64,000 nt of DNA from Zygnema cylindricum (taxonomy: Eukaryota > Streptophyta > Zygnematophyceae > Zygnematales > Zygnemataceae), in NCBI GenBank assembly GCA_037447655.1, contig JBBHKE010001794.1, positions 65,358-129,357 on the forward strand. The letters are read 5' to 3'. Both the position numbers and the translations under genes were made by a program. The notes beneath the pieces were generated by a model. It worked only from the letters and a program-made list of their open reading frames with translations, ran no database searches and was not told where the DNA came from. Shown here piece by piece: positions 53,446 through 64,000 of the stretch. How positions within the stretch are numbered: the first letter of the stretch is position 1; each line of letters begins with the position of its first letter.

Positions 53446-54270
53446 TAGTGTTGGGTATCGATGACCTTTTGTTGATATTAGATATATATCGAATTTCATG
53501 TACCCGATAATCGATATATCGCTTCGATATATCGAAAATCAAAATATCGTGGTATATCGCCGATATATCATATCGTCGATATATCGGGGCATTAAAAAAA
53601 TAGAAAATGAAAATTTTCACAGGTCTCCACAGTCACGTGCATTCTGGACAAGGTGACCGTAAAATCTTTGCCAAAAAGAAATACGTTTTTTTCCTGAAAG
53701 TAGTGAAGGAGATCTTTGAGGTACATTGACGCGGCACACTTGTGAAAGACACGTACATAATACACAAGTACGGATTTCCATACGAAAATGGTTGGTTTTC
53801 AAATCTTTGACGATTTTAAAGATTTGATCGTCAACTTATAAGGAACCACTCAAATCATAACACGTATGTAAAAACTTGTTTACATACGATACGTGATGTT
53901 ACCGAGGCCTCTGTTTTGCTGTCCGTACTGTTACAGAGACCTCCTCAGTAACCATACCCCAACTAAGTAATTATATGAATTACATAGTTAGTACTTTTTT
54001 GTCGGTTACATTTTGCGGCGTCTACCTTTAAGTCACGGAACGAAAATCACGTCGTACATGGCGTATCAGACAATTTGTCTTTTTCGCTAAAATTACATAA
54101 TATATAGAAATATAAAATATTAAATTTTAAAAAATACTATATATCGCGATATATATCGCGATGATTTATGTTGGTCTCGGTACGATATATCGAGGATTCT
54201 GCTCGATCGATATTCGATATATCGAATATCGAAATTATCGCGATATGAAATTACCCGATACCCAACACTA
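53446..54270. mobile_element. hAT-like non-autonomous element with ATATCG subterminal repeats
   Basis: The perfect 15-bp inverted termini TAGTGTTGGGTATCG and CGATACCCAACACTA are flanked by a nearly exact 8-bp duplication (CATTTTTG at 53438-53445, TATTTTTG at 54271-54278). Both subterminal regions are packed with CGATATATCG palindromes. There is no transposase in its 825 bp. Confidence 0.82.
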
Positions 54271-54345
54271 TATTTTTGTTAATTATCTGTACTTTTTAAG
54301 ATTTTTGAAGGATTTTCTAGGATTATGCTCTTCGTACATTTTCAT

Positions 54346-54710
54346 CATAGTTCACAAGTAGGCGTTTTTATGGTAGGCCTTTGGTCGGCGCCATTATCGT
54401 AAGTTGTGTTATGGGCTTTTCATGTGATCTTCTTAGATCTATACTTTGATCAGCGATCGTCCGATCGTCCGAATCTGACGGTGTAAATAATTTTTTTGGT
54501 CCGAATGTTTTAATTGGTCCAATTTTTTGTCCGAATGTTTTAATTGGTCCAATTTTTGGTCCGAATGTTTTAATTGGTCCAATTTTTGGTCCGAATTTTT
54601 TAATTGGTCCGAACAGGTCCGAATACCATATGGGTCTTAAGGTCATATTGTATGTTTTGCATACAATATGCATTTTGTATGGGCCTACTTTCACCTACTT
54701 TTGAACTATG
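54346..54710 (-). mobile_element. hAT-like MITE, family X copy 3
   Basis: The ends CATAGTTCACAAGTAGG and CCTACTTTTGAACTATG are flanked by the exact 8-bp duplication ATTTTCAT (54338-54345 and 54711-54718). It is inverse to copy 1 and about 60 bp longer because a unit of about 29 bp (GGTCCGAATGTTTTAATTGG) is repeated four times at 54497-54610. Confidence 0.85.
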
Positions 54711-54718
54711 ATTTTCAT

Positions 54719-55741
54719 AAATGTCCGTACAGAGAATTTTACACGAATTTTAAGAAAAGTATGGAATCGACGAATACTACGTAGTTTTCGTAGAAAAGTT
54801 GAAATCCGTACGAATTGCACATCTATGGATATGAGCGACATGGATGTACAATCCGTCGAATCGTGAACTTCTGTTTTACGTACATTTCGTACTTTCCGAA
54901 ATTTCCGCCCGGGCACCTTGTTTTTTTAGGGTTAGATGTTTAGGGTTTTTTATTGGTTGTGTTTTTTTTATTATAGAAAAACAACACTTACGAGAACAAA
55001 CCCTAAACATGTTTATATACACGACGTCCGCGCGGCGCGGCGCATCGTAAAATGAAATGAATGTGGGACTTTGCCCCGCATGTCCCACACGTTGTCCGTA
55101 GCGCCGAAAATTGCAAGGTTTAGTACAGTACTCGACAAGTCGTCATCGGCGCCGAAGCTTCGGATGGCGTCCTCCAAGCCACTCTTCGTGCCTCAACTTG
55201 GAACCGAGGGCGGCGATGGGACGACAAATTTTAACCTCCGCCAAGAAACGAGAGACAAGCGCCGAGGGTAATAATTACTAAGGGTACGTCCCCATGTAAG
55301 CGATACTTTGAAAAAAAAAATGGACTGTAGTGGAGTATTTCGTACTACTTTGAAAAGCGTCCCTATGTGCGAAAATGAAATCGGAACTTTAAAATGTGAC
55401 GGGTGTAGATGTGGGTAACAACTTGCGGCGATTGGAAACGACCACGAAACTTACTATGATTGATGAAGTACGCAAAAACTACTACGGTTGTAGACGTCTA
55501 TAATACACGCGGCAATTAGTGACGTCTCAAAAACTAACAACGGATGTACACGTCTACAATGACAAATGGTGTTCAACTGTTCACAACTCCAGCGACATCA
55601 CGTGACATCGTCATGTTGACCGTGACATTGTAGACATCAGACCACATCAAACCATCACTGTTCAACCTACTCTAACCCTACTACCACTTGCAGGATTCAC
55701 ACTAGAAATGGATGATGAATGAGATGAGGAAATGAATGTCC
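54719..55741. other. Non-coding stretch
   Basis: No credible gene. 55282-55380 contains two similar words (GTCCCCATGTAAGCGA and GTCCCTATGTGCGAAA). The remainder is mixed, with GC-rich patches at 55020-55260. Confidence 0.4.
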
Positions 55742-56490
55742 TTTTTGCTTTGCCCTTTTTCTAAAAGGGAAAAGCATTGTAGTCGCCTTCGTCTCTGGTG
55801 ACAACGAGAATTGACCGTCGATGTTTTATGTGTAAGATCTTGAACCGTTGAGGGTTTTGAGTTAGGATTGGCGTCTTTGGTGACAAAGGAAAGGGACACG
55901 TGGTACAATCCTATTTGTTGTATTTCACGTGGTTGTAGTGGTATGATAAATGTCCAGACAAAATCGACGTCACGCCAAAATGTCGTGTTATCAATACCGG
56001 TTGAGTAACGTACAGTGTCGTACGCTAAATTTTTTCGCGTGCCATTCCGTACATCACGTCGATTTGTCGCTTTATCAATATCTGTACACGCCAAAATGTC
56101 GTGTTACCAATACCGGTGAAGTAACGTACAGTTTCGAACTTTAAATTTTTGCGCGTGCGATCCCGTCCCATCACGCCACGCTGTCGTGTTCTCAATTTCC
56201 GTACACTACTGTTATTTCAGTGTTGGCGTGACGTACGATGTGTCGTGATATCAGTACACCGCCAATCGTTATTAGCGTGTAAGTTTTTTTAGCGTATACG
56301 AATAATTAGCGTGGTTTACGCTAATTGGGAATTTGAAAATTTTCGAAGAAATCGTCTATTCTAATTAGGAATTAGGGTTATTTTTAAATAGTGTGGATAT
56401 TTCTATTTGGGAATTAAATAAAAAAAGCGGGACGGAATTAGCGCACACAACGCTAATAACGATTGGCGGTGTAACGTACAGTATCGCACT
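55742..56490 (+). repeat. Family Z repeat, copy truncated at the N gap
   Basis: 749 bp that match 59831-60579 base for base except for a handful of differences (for example ACAGTGTCG against ACAGTATCG). The copy stops exactly at the assembly gap, whereas the other copy continues for another 0.8 kb. Confidence 0.88.
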
Positions 56491-56500
56491 NNNNNNNNNN
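56491..56500. other. Assembly gap (10 N)
   Basis: Ten N of nominal length. It follows directly on the near-identical family Z repeat, so the join across it is uncertain. Confidence 0.99.
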
Positions 56501-57685
56501 GAAACACAGAAAGTAGGTTTTTGGAAAAGAACCTTTTTTTCCAACTTTGTTTTTTTGCTACTTATTTACTTTTGATGATTTTTTGAAGCGCGTCTTCCAT
56601 TCTTCCTTTTTAATTTTTCTTTATTGTTTCCGCTTTTCTTTAAGCCTTTTGAGGGTTTTATTGTGGATCGGTAGGCTTTTGTTAAGGCCCTTACCTCTTC
56701 TCCTCACCTTTTGCGATGTTTTGCTCCTTAAATTGGGTTTCAAGGTTTTAATGTGTTTTTTGAAGTATGTTCTCTTCTTGCTAGTTGGGTTGTTATTGTT
56801 GTTTTTGAAAGCCTTAGTCCCCACTCTATTTTTTGATATTAAACTTCAAAACTTAGAGTTATTTTGGAATGTACACTATACTACGTATTGGTTTTTATGT
56901 GGTAGACGTTTAGTTTACTTCGTACAATTTAGGACTATAAGAAAAGGTTTTTGGATGAAAGACACAAAGTTATTTACGAACCAATGACATTGGTCTCAAA
57001 CCAAGATGCGCAAGAATATGACGTGTGTCACCACCTGAAAAGAAGCAGATCTACAATCGATGGACACCATTACGTACGAGGACTTGGAATGAATTTGTAC
57101 GGTGACAACAAACTTTGCCGTCAGATGAAATATTCCTATGGATTTAAGCGGAACAGAATGTAAATGTGGAACCACATGACATGACAACATTTATCACCTA
57201 GAAGTCACTTTTGTTAGTGTAAACTCCTGAGAACAAGATTATTGTTTTACGTGAAGTGATTAATAGAGTGTACAGTAGGTTTTTAGTTACATGAAGACAA
57301 ACAGGTAGTCCTTGTATACGAAGTTGTAGACATACAGTACTAGGTTACTTATGTTGTCGGTGATGATGCGCTATAGTACTGTCCGATACTGCAAAAAGTT
57401 GTGCGTGGCCAGTTGCTCAGTAGTATAGCTTAGTTTTACAAAGAGTAGGACAGTCATTTTTATGTATTCCTTTGCAAGGATTCAAAGGGCACATATGCGC
57501 AATTGAAGGGATTTCCATTGGGTTATATTTCTTGGTATTTTGGGGCGTTTTGCTTAAAACTTTGTGAGTTGCAAGCACACGCAGTAAACTGTACTTTAAT
57601 TGAGTTTGGGCCCATTTGGCCATATTGACTGCAATTTGCAGTGAGTTGAAGTTACTATCTTTAGTGCTTCCCTTTTGGTTCTAAG

Positions 57686-58330
57686 ATGACTCCTGTTTCA
57701 ACAACAGCTGGTGTTGCTTCGGTTATCATAGAACAACAGGTTACGGGCCCTCCCTCAAGGACACTTATCTTCAAAGACACGGAATACATCTATTGGGTAG
57801 ATATGATGGAGTTATATTTTATGAATATTATCCTTATGGATGTCTTGGATGGATCTTTGGCTAAATCGAATGCCGATTGGAAGAAGGAAAATTTGCAGTG
57901 TCTTCACATCATTAAATTCATTATTTCAACAGAGTTTGGAATGGCGCATATTCAAATGAAAAAGGCATCAAAATTTTTGATTCACTTTAGTACTATGCAC
58001 ACGAAGATTAATGTTCATCACCAAATAATCACAACAGGAAAAATTTGGGACTACAAATATTTTGGTGGTACTATGGTTGAATACTGCTATGCATTGAGGA
58101 CACTTTTTGTAAAGAATGCTTTTTCAAGAGGGATTTTTCCAAATTACCAGCAGGCTTTACTATTAATGAGAGGGCTACTTGATGAATGTAAAAAAGCCCC
58201 TGAACGAAAGATGAGGTTTACGTCAACCATAACCAGTATCTTCAAAGACCTGATATGTGCTAATATTGTAATGAGCAAGGACATGACTACAGAAGTTGTC
58301 CAAAGTATAAAAAAGGATGCTGAAACTTGA
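57686..58330 (+). pseudogene. gag of the truncated copia element
   Basis: A 214-residue open frame. Its start (VTGPPSRTLIFKDTEYIYWVDMM) matches the Gag N-terminus of the intact copia polyprotein at 36438-40787 (VMGPPSRVPTFNGSGFIYWEAMM), and later blocks (GGTMVEYCYALRTLFVKN) correspond as well. It ends before a zinc knuckle, which is not recognisable downstream. Confidence 0.75.
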
Positions 58331-58569
58331 ATCTTTCGTCCAAGTTGGTATACACGAAAACGAAATTTTCACCAACCTACAAAAAATTATGCCATCTCCT
58401 CAGACATGACGAAAAAGGAAGAACAAGTCGTGAGTTTTCCGTAAACCTACGAAAATGCTTGTTTGCACTCACCAACATGACTATAAGAGAAAGAGGTTTT
58501 GGCTAGATAATGAAGACAAACTAAAAGGTCGGTTTGCACACTAACACAACTACAGGAGAAAGACATTTC

Positions 58570-59290
58570 TTCTGGATAATGGACATTGGCGCATCTCAAC
58601 ACGTGCTGGAATCGGACATACTTTGATAATCTACAAACCATTCCTCCATGAAACATCTATTATGCGGACGGAAAATACATTGTCTGCAAAGCAAAAGGCG
58701 CGGTAATAGTTATGTCTAATTCTCTTGCAGAAAGCAAAGGATACAAAGTACTTCTGAAAAATGGAAAACAAATAGTTACCAAGCAAGGTCAAGTAGTTGT
58801 TACAGGTACAAGAGGTCTAAACCGAATGCATATGCTTCATCTTGCTAGTATGAATCAAAAAGATGCTTTGTATTCAGCAGCAGCTGTGTCTGAAAATGAC
58901 CACTGTCATAAAAGATTCAGTCATGTGCACTATGCGAGTCTTGATAGAATGGTCAAAGAAGGTATAATATAATGCGTGGAAGTTAGCAAGAAGGAAGTTA
59001 AGTTATGTAATGGATGTGCTTTCGGAAAGATACATATAAATCATTTTCCTTACAAAAGTAGCTACAGAACAGAAAGAGGGTTAAAATTAGTTCACTCGGA
59101 TGTAAGGGGACCAACTAAAAAATCCTATCAACAAGAGGAAGTCGATACAGGGTAATATTCACAGATGACTATTCAAGATACATGAAAGTATACTTCATAA
59201 AGAAGAATAAGGAAGCGTTTGGAAGAGTTTTCCCACTTCAAAGAATTCAGAATCTGGAGCGAAGAAACTCACGACTACGCCGTCGGATGA
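58570..59290 (+). pseudogene. Protease and integrase N-terminus of the truncated copia
   Basis: MDIGASQHVLESD (near 58578) corresponds to the protease DSGAS motif with Ser changed to Ile. 58712-58972 is the pre-integrase segment, ending HKRFSHVHYASLDRMVKEG. After a stop, CNGCAFGK completes the HHCC finger and LVHSDVRGPTKKS gives the first catalytic Asp. The coding match ends at EFRIWSEETHDYAV and passes into LTR-like sequence. Confidence 0.72.
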
Positions 59291-59830
59291 ATTAATCCAA
59301 ACGATTTAAGCGGAACAAAATCTAAATGTGGGAACATGTGACACGACAATATCTGTGATGTAGAAGTCACTTTTGTCGGTGTAAACTTTTGAGAACATGT
59401 GTATTGTTTTATGTGAAAGTGTACTGTAGGTTTTTATTTACACGTAGACAAACGAAGTGGTCTTTATATACGTAGTTATAGATGTACAGTACCAGGTTAC
59501 TTAGGGTGTGTGCCCATGTGTTCAAGCGGGTTTTTTTCCGTCAATTTCACAGAAAAAGGGACTTGCAACGAGAAAATCTTATGCCGTACGAAAAATAGGC
59601 AATAACCAAAGTACATTTTGCGTCATCTTGGAACTTGGATGGTACGTCAATTTGGCGTTATTATCATCGCGACCCACTTCCGCGTCACGCCAACTCATCT
59701 TCACACTTGCACTGGAATCAAATCGCGACCTGATTTTTATTAAAAAAATACCCTTTTGACGAATAGAAAAACGGTATTACACGCGTGAAATGTCTTGGAA
59801 AAAATTTGAGCGACGGTGAGTACACTCTAT

Positions 59831-61360
59831 TTTTGCTTTGCCCTTTTTCTAAAAGGGAAAAGCATTGTAGTCGCCTTCGTCTCTGGTGACAACGAGAATT
59901 GACCGTCGATGTTTTATGTGTAAGATCTTGAACCGTTGAGGGTTTTGAGTTAGGATTGGCGTCTTTGGTGACAAAGGAAAGGGACACGTGGTACAATCCT
60001 ATTTGTTGTATTTCACGTGGTTGTAGTGGTATGATAAATGTCCAGACAAAATCGACGTCACGCCAAAATGTCGTGTTATCAATACCGGTTGAGTAACGTA
60101 CAGTATCGTACGCTAAATTTTTTCGCGTGCCATTCCGTACATCACGTCGATTTGTCGCTTTATCAATATCCGTACACGCCAAAATGTCGTGTTACCAATA
60201 CCGGTGAAGTAACGTACAGTTTCGAACTTTAAATTTTTGCGCGTGCGATCCCGTCATATCACGCCACGCTGTCGTGTTCTCAATTTCCGTACACTACTGT
60301 TATTTCAGTGTTGGCGTGACGTACGATGTGTCGTGATATCAGTACACCGCCAATCGTTATTAGCGTGTAAGTTTTTTTAGCGTATACGAATAATTAGCGT
60401 GGTTTACGCTAATTGGGAATTTGAAAATTTTCGAAGAAATCGTCTATTCTAATTAGGAAATAGGGTTATTTTTAAATAGTGTGGATATTTCTATTTGGGA
60501 ATTAAAAAAAGAAAAGCGGGACGGAATTAGCGCACACAACGCTAATAACGATTGGCGGTGTAACGTACAGTATCGCACTTTTAATTGTGGCGCGTGCGAT
60601 CTCGTCACATCACGCCACGTTGTCGTGTTCTCAATATCCGTACACTACACAGCGAATCGTAATTAGAGTAAATAACGCTAATTCGGTCGCCTTAAATTTC
60701 GACTCTATCACGTTAAATAGAGTAAATGATTCGAATTTTTTCATTATACTATTTAAGGTAAAGTTTAATTAGCGTAAAAAATCCTAATATAGGTTCATTT
60801 TAAATAATGTGGAGTACGGACAACGTCTGACTGTGCAAAATTGTAATTTTATAAGTAAAAAGGTACAAATAATAATTTAATAGAATCGCGCTCGCATGTG
60901 AAATTGCACTAAAAAAAAAAAATCCCATCAAAAAAACCCGTTCGCATATCTCCGTCCGTCGACAACATTCTCGCCCGTGTGAACATTTACATGAATTTAC
61001 ATGTGAAAATTTTATAGTTAAACGACAACAGTATGAGTTGAGACAAATAGTATATATATACGAGACAAATAGTACTAACGTCATAATGACGTCAAAATAT
61101 ACGGGCTGACGGTTTTCGTATGTTTAAATAATTTAGTGTTCATAATTACAGCACGGATAATTATTGCCGACATAAGCTACTATAGAGTACTTAAATAAAG
61201 TAGAATAAATTTCCTTTGAGAAAAGGTTTTATCACAATAATTAGCGTATATAACTATAATTGTTATTTTTTGTTTTTTTGCTCTAATTTTTTCTTTACTA
61301 TAATTACAATGTACCGTAATTTCAGTGTTGGCGTCACGTACGATTTTCGTACATGGTACG
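59831..61360 (+). repeat. Family Z repeat, longest copy
   Basis: The first 749 bp match 55742-56490. 60650-61010 matches the flank of gypsy D (15450-15831 plus 33363-33400), so this copy shows the uninterrupted target. It has repeated GTAACGTACAGT, CACGCCA and TGTCGTGTT words, and GTGTTGGCGT(G/C)ACGTACGAT occurs twice (about 60308 and 61328). No coding region; probably a non-autonomous transposon or decayed repeat. Confidence 0.7.
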
Positions 61361-61828
61361 CACTGTACTATCGCATTGTACATGGTAAAGACCATGACGA
61401 TGCCAAGTGGATGGTTTAATTCGCGTTTTGTTCATGTAGGGGGTTTGATCAAGCGTAAAAGTTTCACATTGATTTGAGCGTTCGATCTCAATCTAATGAA
61501 CGATATGAATGAATGGACTAATTATATCATGTAGTATTAAATATTTTAATGTTAAATCTAGAATACACATTAAACCATTAGCATTATTCAACCATTATTT
61601 GTTTAAACATAATATAAATGGTTTTTGTTTATATAATATTAAGGTGTTGCATATCTATTTTTCATATTTTTTTTATCAATACGTACTGTCACAAAAAAAG
61701 AAAACAAAAAAAGACAAACAAAAGAAATAACCACAATACAACCTTGATCACATAACAAAAACGCAAGAAACAATAGTAAACATAACAAAGAAAAAAAAAA
61801 GAAAAAAAAAACATCAAACTTAATTAGG
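61361..61828. other. AT-rich non-coding stretch
   Basis: No gene recognised. Ends in A-rich sequence (61690-61820) just before the satellite array. Confidence 0.5.
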
Positions 61829-62660
61829 GTTCAACCAACTTAGTCCAAAGACTTAGATGGTTGAACAACATCATTATCAGCTCGATGGCTGACTAACACT
61901 ACAAACACGTATTTTCTTTTATATTTATTGATAGTTAGAATATGTTGATTACTTTAAGTACTTTTTTTTGTTTTCGATCAAGCATCTTAGTCAAACACCC
62001 AGATGGTTGCATAAACATCATTATCAGCTCAAATGCTGACTAACATTACAATCACTTATTATTTATTAATTTTCGTTGTTTATTTTAGTAGATTGATTAC
62101 TTTGAGTACTTTGTTTTTTTTTTTTTTTGTGATCAACCAACTTAGTCCTAAGACTTAGAAGGTTGCATAAACATCACTATCAGCTCGGAGGCTGACCAAC
62201 ATTAAAAACACTTGTTTTCAATCATAATACTTGTTTTTTATAATACATTGTTACTTTGAATATATATATATATTTTTTTTCCGATCAACCAACTTAGTCT
62301 AAAGACCAAGAAAGTTGTTGAACATCATTATCAGCTCAAAGGCTGACGAACATTACAAACATTGGTATATACTTTGAATACTTTGAATTATTACTTTGAA
62401 TAATTATTCTTTTTTTTCCGATCAACCAACTTAGTCTAAAGACCAAGAAAGTTGTTGAACATCATTATCAGCTCAAAGGCTGACGAACATTACAAACATT
62501 GATATATACTTTGAATACTTTGAATAGTTACTTTGAATAATTTTTCTTTTTTTTCCGATCAACCAACTTAGTCTAAAGACCAAGAAAGTTGTTGAACATC
62601 ATTATCAGCTCAAAGGCTGACGAACATTACAAACATTGGTATATACTTTGAATACTTTGA
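61829..62660 (+). repeat. Satellite array, six copies, period about 137-156 bp
   Basis: Units begin GATCAACCAACTTAGTC(T/C)AA, contain CATCATTATCAGCTC and GGCTGAC(G/T)AACATTACAAACA, and end with a T run. Starts lie near 61830, 61976, 62132, 62282, 62421 and 62558. The last three units are nearly identical and the first three are diverged, so the array has grown from its right side. Confidence 0.88.
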
Positions 62661-62689
62661 AGTCTTTGTAGTTTACCAGTAGTTTCATA

Positions 62690-63518
62690 TATCATCATCA
62701 TCATCATCGTCATCATCATTGTCAACAACATCATCATCATCATCATCATCTCCATCTACATAATCATCATCATCATCGTCGTCATCATCATCGTCATCAT
62801 CATCATCGTCATCATCTTCATCATCATCATCATCATCATTACATCATTACATCATCATCATCATCATCATCATCATCATTATATCATCATCATCATCATG
62901 ATCATCATCGTCATCATAATCGCAACATCATCGTCATCATCATCATCATCGTCATCATCATCATCATTAAGTATCACCATCAACAATATTATCATCATCA
63001 TCATTATCATCATCATCTTCATCTTCATCATCATCATCATCATCTTCATCATCATCATCATCATCATGATTATGATCGTCATTATCATCATCATTATCAA
63101 CATCATCTACATCACCATCATTATCTCATCTTCATCTTCATCATTATCATCATCATTGTCGTCATCATCAGTGTCATCATCATCATCGTCAACATCTTCA
63201 TCATCATCATCATCATCATCATCATTGTCATCATCATCGTCACCATCATCATTGTCAACAACAACATCATCATCATCATCATCATCATCATCTTCATCGT
63301 CATCATCATCATCGTCGTCATCATCATCGTCATCATCATCATTATCAACATCTTCATCATCATTATCATCATTACATCATTATCATCATCATCATCATCA
63401 TCATTATATCATCATCATCATCATCATGATCATCATCGTCATCATAATCGCAACATCATCGTCATCATCACCATCATCGTCATCATCATCATCATTAAGT
63501 ATCATCATCAACAATATT

Positions 63519-63554
<36 letters not shown>

Positions 63555-63851
63555 TTCATCATCATCATCATCATCATGATCATCATCGTCATCATAATCG
63601 CAACATCATCGTCATCATCCTCATCATTACATCATCATCATCATCAACATCATCATCATCTTCATCATCATTATCATCATCATCATGATCATCATCATCA
63701 CCATGATCATCATCGTCATCATAATCGCAACATCATCGTCATCAACGTCATCGTCATCATCATCATCGTCATCATCATCATCATTACAGTGTCATCATCA
63801 ACAATATTATCATCATCATCATCATTATCATTATCATTATCATTATCATTA

Positions 63852-63915
<64 letters not shown>

Positions 63916-64000
63916 TTCATCATCATCATCATGATTATGATCGTCATTATCATCATCATTATCAACATCATCTAAATCACCATCATCTAAATCACCATCA
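62690..64000. repeat. ATC/GAT trinucleotide microsatellite with higher-order repeats
   Basis: More than 1.3 kb of imperfect (ATC)n, with GTC and ATT variants, running off the window. Longer blocks recur: ATAATCGCAACATCATCGTC occurs near 62915, 63443, 63593 and 63720, and AACAATATTATCATC occurs near 62983, 63510 and 63800. Open frames here are artefacts of the repeat. Confidence 0.95.

Larger units (their letters stand above)
57119..59500 (+). mobile_element. Truncated Ty1/copia element
   Basis: Partly matching sequences at about 57119-57350 and 59284-59500 (CGTCRGATGAA, GATTTAAGCGGAACA, TAGAAGTCACTTTTGT, TACTGTAGGTTTTTA-type blocks) are probably LTR remnants. Between them lie copia gag, protease and the start of integrase in plus orientation. 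RT and RNase H are missing, so most of pol was deleted. Exact LTR ends and a target duplication were not found. Confidence 0.65.

Noticed and set aside
61829-62660. Regularly spaced repeats resembling a CRISPR array.
   Set aside because: Units are about 140 bp with similar, not unique, intervening sequence, in a eukaryotic context; this is a satellite.
62879-63975. Met-, Asp-, Ile- and Ser-rich ORFs in the last kilobase.
   Set aside because: All are direct products of the ATC repeat read in different frames.

Overview
The window looks like repeat-dense nuclear DNA of a photosynthetic eukaryote, most likely a streptophyte (charophyte) alga. Three things point there: a plant-type expansin gene, chromodomain Ty3/gypsy elements primed by initiator-Met tRNA, and a Ty3/gypsy element whose polyprotein carries a cytosine-5 DNA methyltransferase. 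Methyltransferase-bearing retrotransposons have been reported from charophytes and dinoflagellates. The lineage is an inference. One ten-base run of N (56491-56500) shows that the sequence is a scaffold. Nearly all the coding capacity belongs to transposable elements; the only convincing host gene is the expansin (minus strand, 48742-49500).

Layout. 1-5485: decayed minus-strand methyltransferase-gypsy (element E0), carrying a local inversion and a solo-LTR-like insertion (2271-3585). 5486-13722: chromovirus E1, decayed, with a further solo LTR inside its 5' LTR and an uncharacterised third ORF after the chromodomain. 14316-15375: PIF/Harbinger-like MITE (family Y) with a hAT-like MITE (family X) inside it. 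15832-33362: older gypsy D, itself inserted in a dispersed repeat (family Z). 20157-30797: element C, inserted in D at the RNase H/integrase junction. C is young and has one open frame for Gag, protease, methyltransferase, RT, RNase H, DDE integrase and PHD finger. 33536-35230: second Y copy and another inverted-repeat unit. 35390-41802: young intact Ty1/copia element (minus strand, 1449 codons). 42900-44985: hAT transposase pseudogene between inverted repeats. 45527-45920: palindromic MITE. 46660-48350: pyrimidine minisatellite followed by a purine tract. 48742-49647: expansin and TATA box. 50860-51660: minus-strand LINE-type fragment. 53446-54270 and 54346-54710: hAT-like MITEs. 55742-61360: family Z copies around a truncated copia. 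61829-62660: satellite. 62690-64000: ATC-repeat microsatellite.

Main point. Element C joins proteins that write and read chromatin marks (a DNMT3-like methyltransferase between protease and RT, and a C-terminal PHD finger where chromoviruses have a chromodomain) to a normal DDE integrase. Its termini are arranged B - interior - A - gc - B - A. That is the split-direct-repeat topology of PAT/Ngaro-type elements, not a plain LTR pair. The 931-bp B repeats look identical by eye and the ORF is uninterrupted, so the copy is recent. The decayed relative E0 shows that the methyltransferase is a stable part of the family.

Limits: all homology calls are from motif recognition by eye. No alignment, database search or composition calculation was run. 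Start codons of retroelement ORFs were set to ATG where the open frame began at a non-ATG codon.
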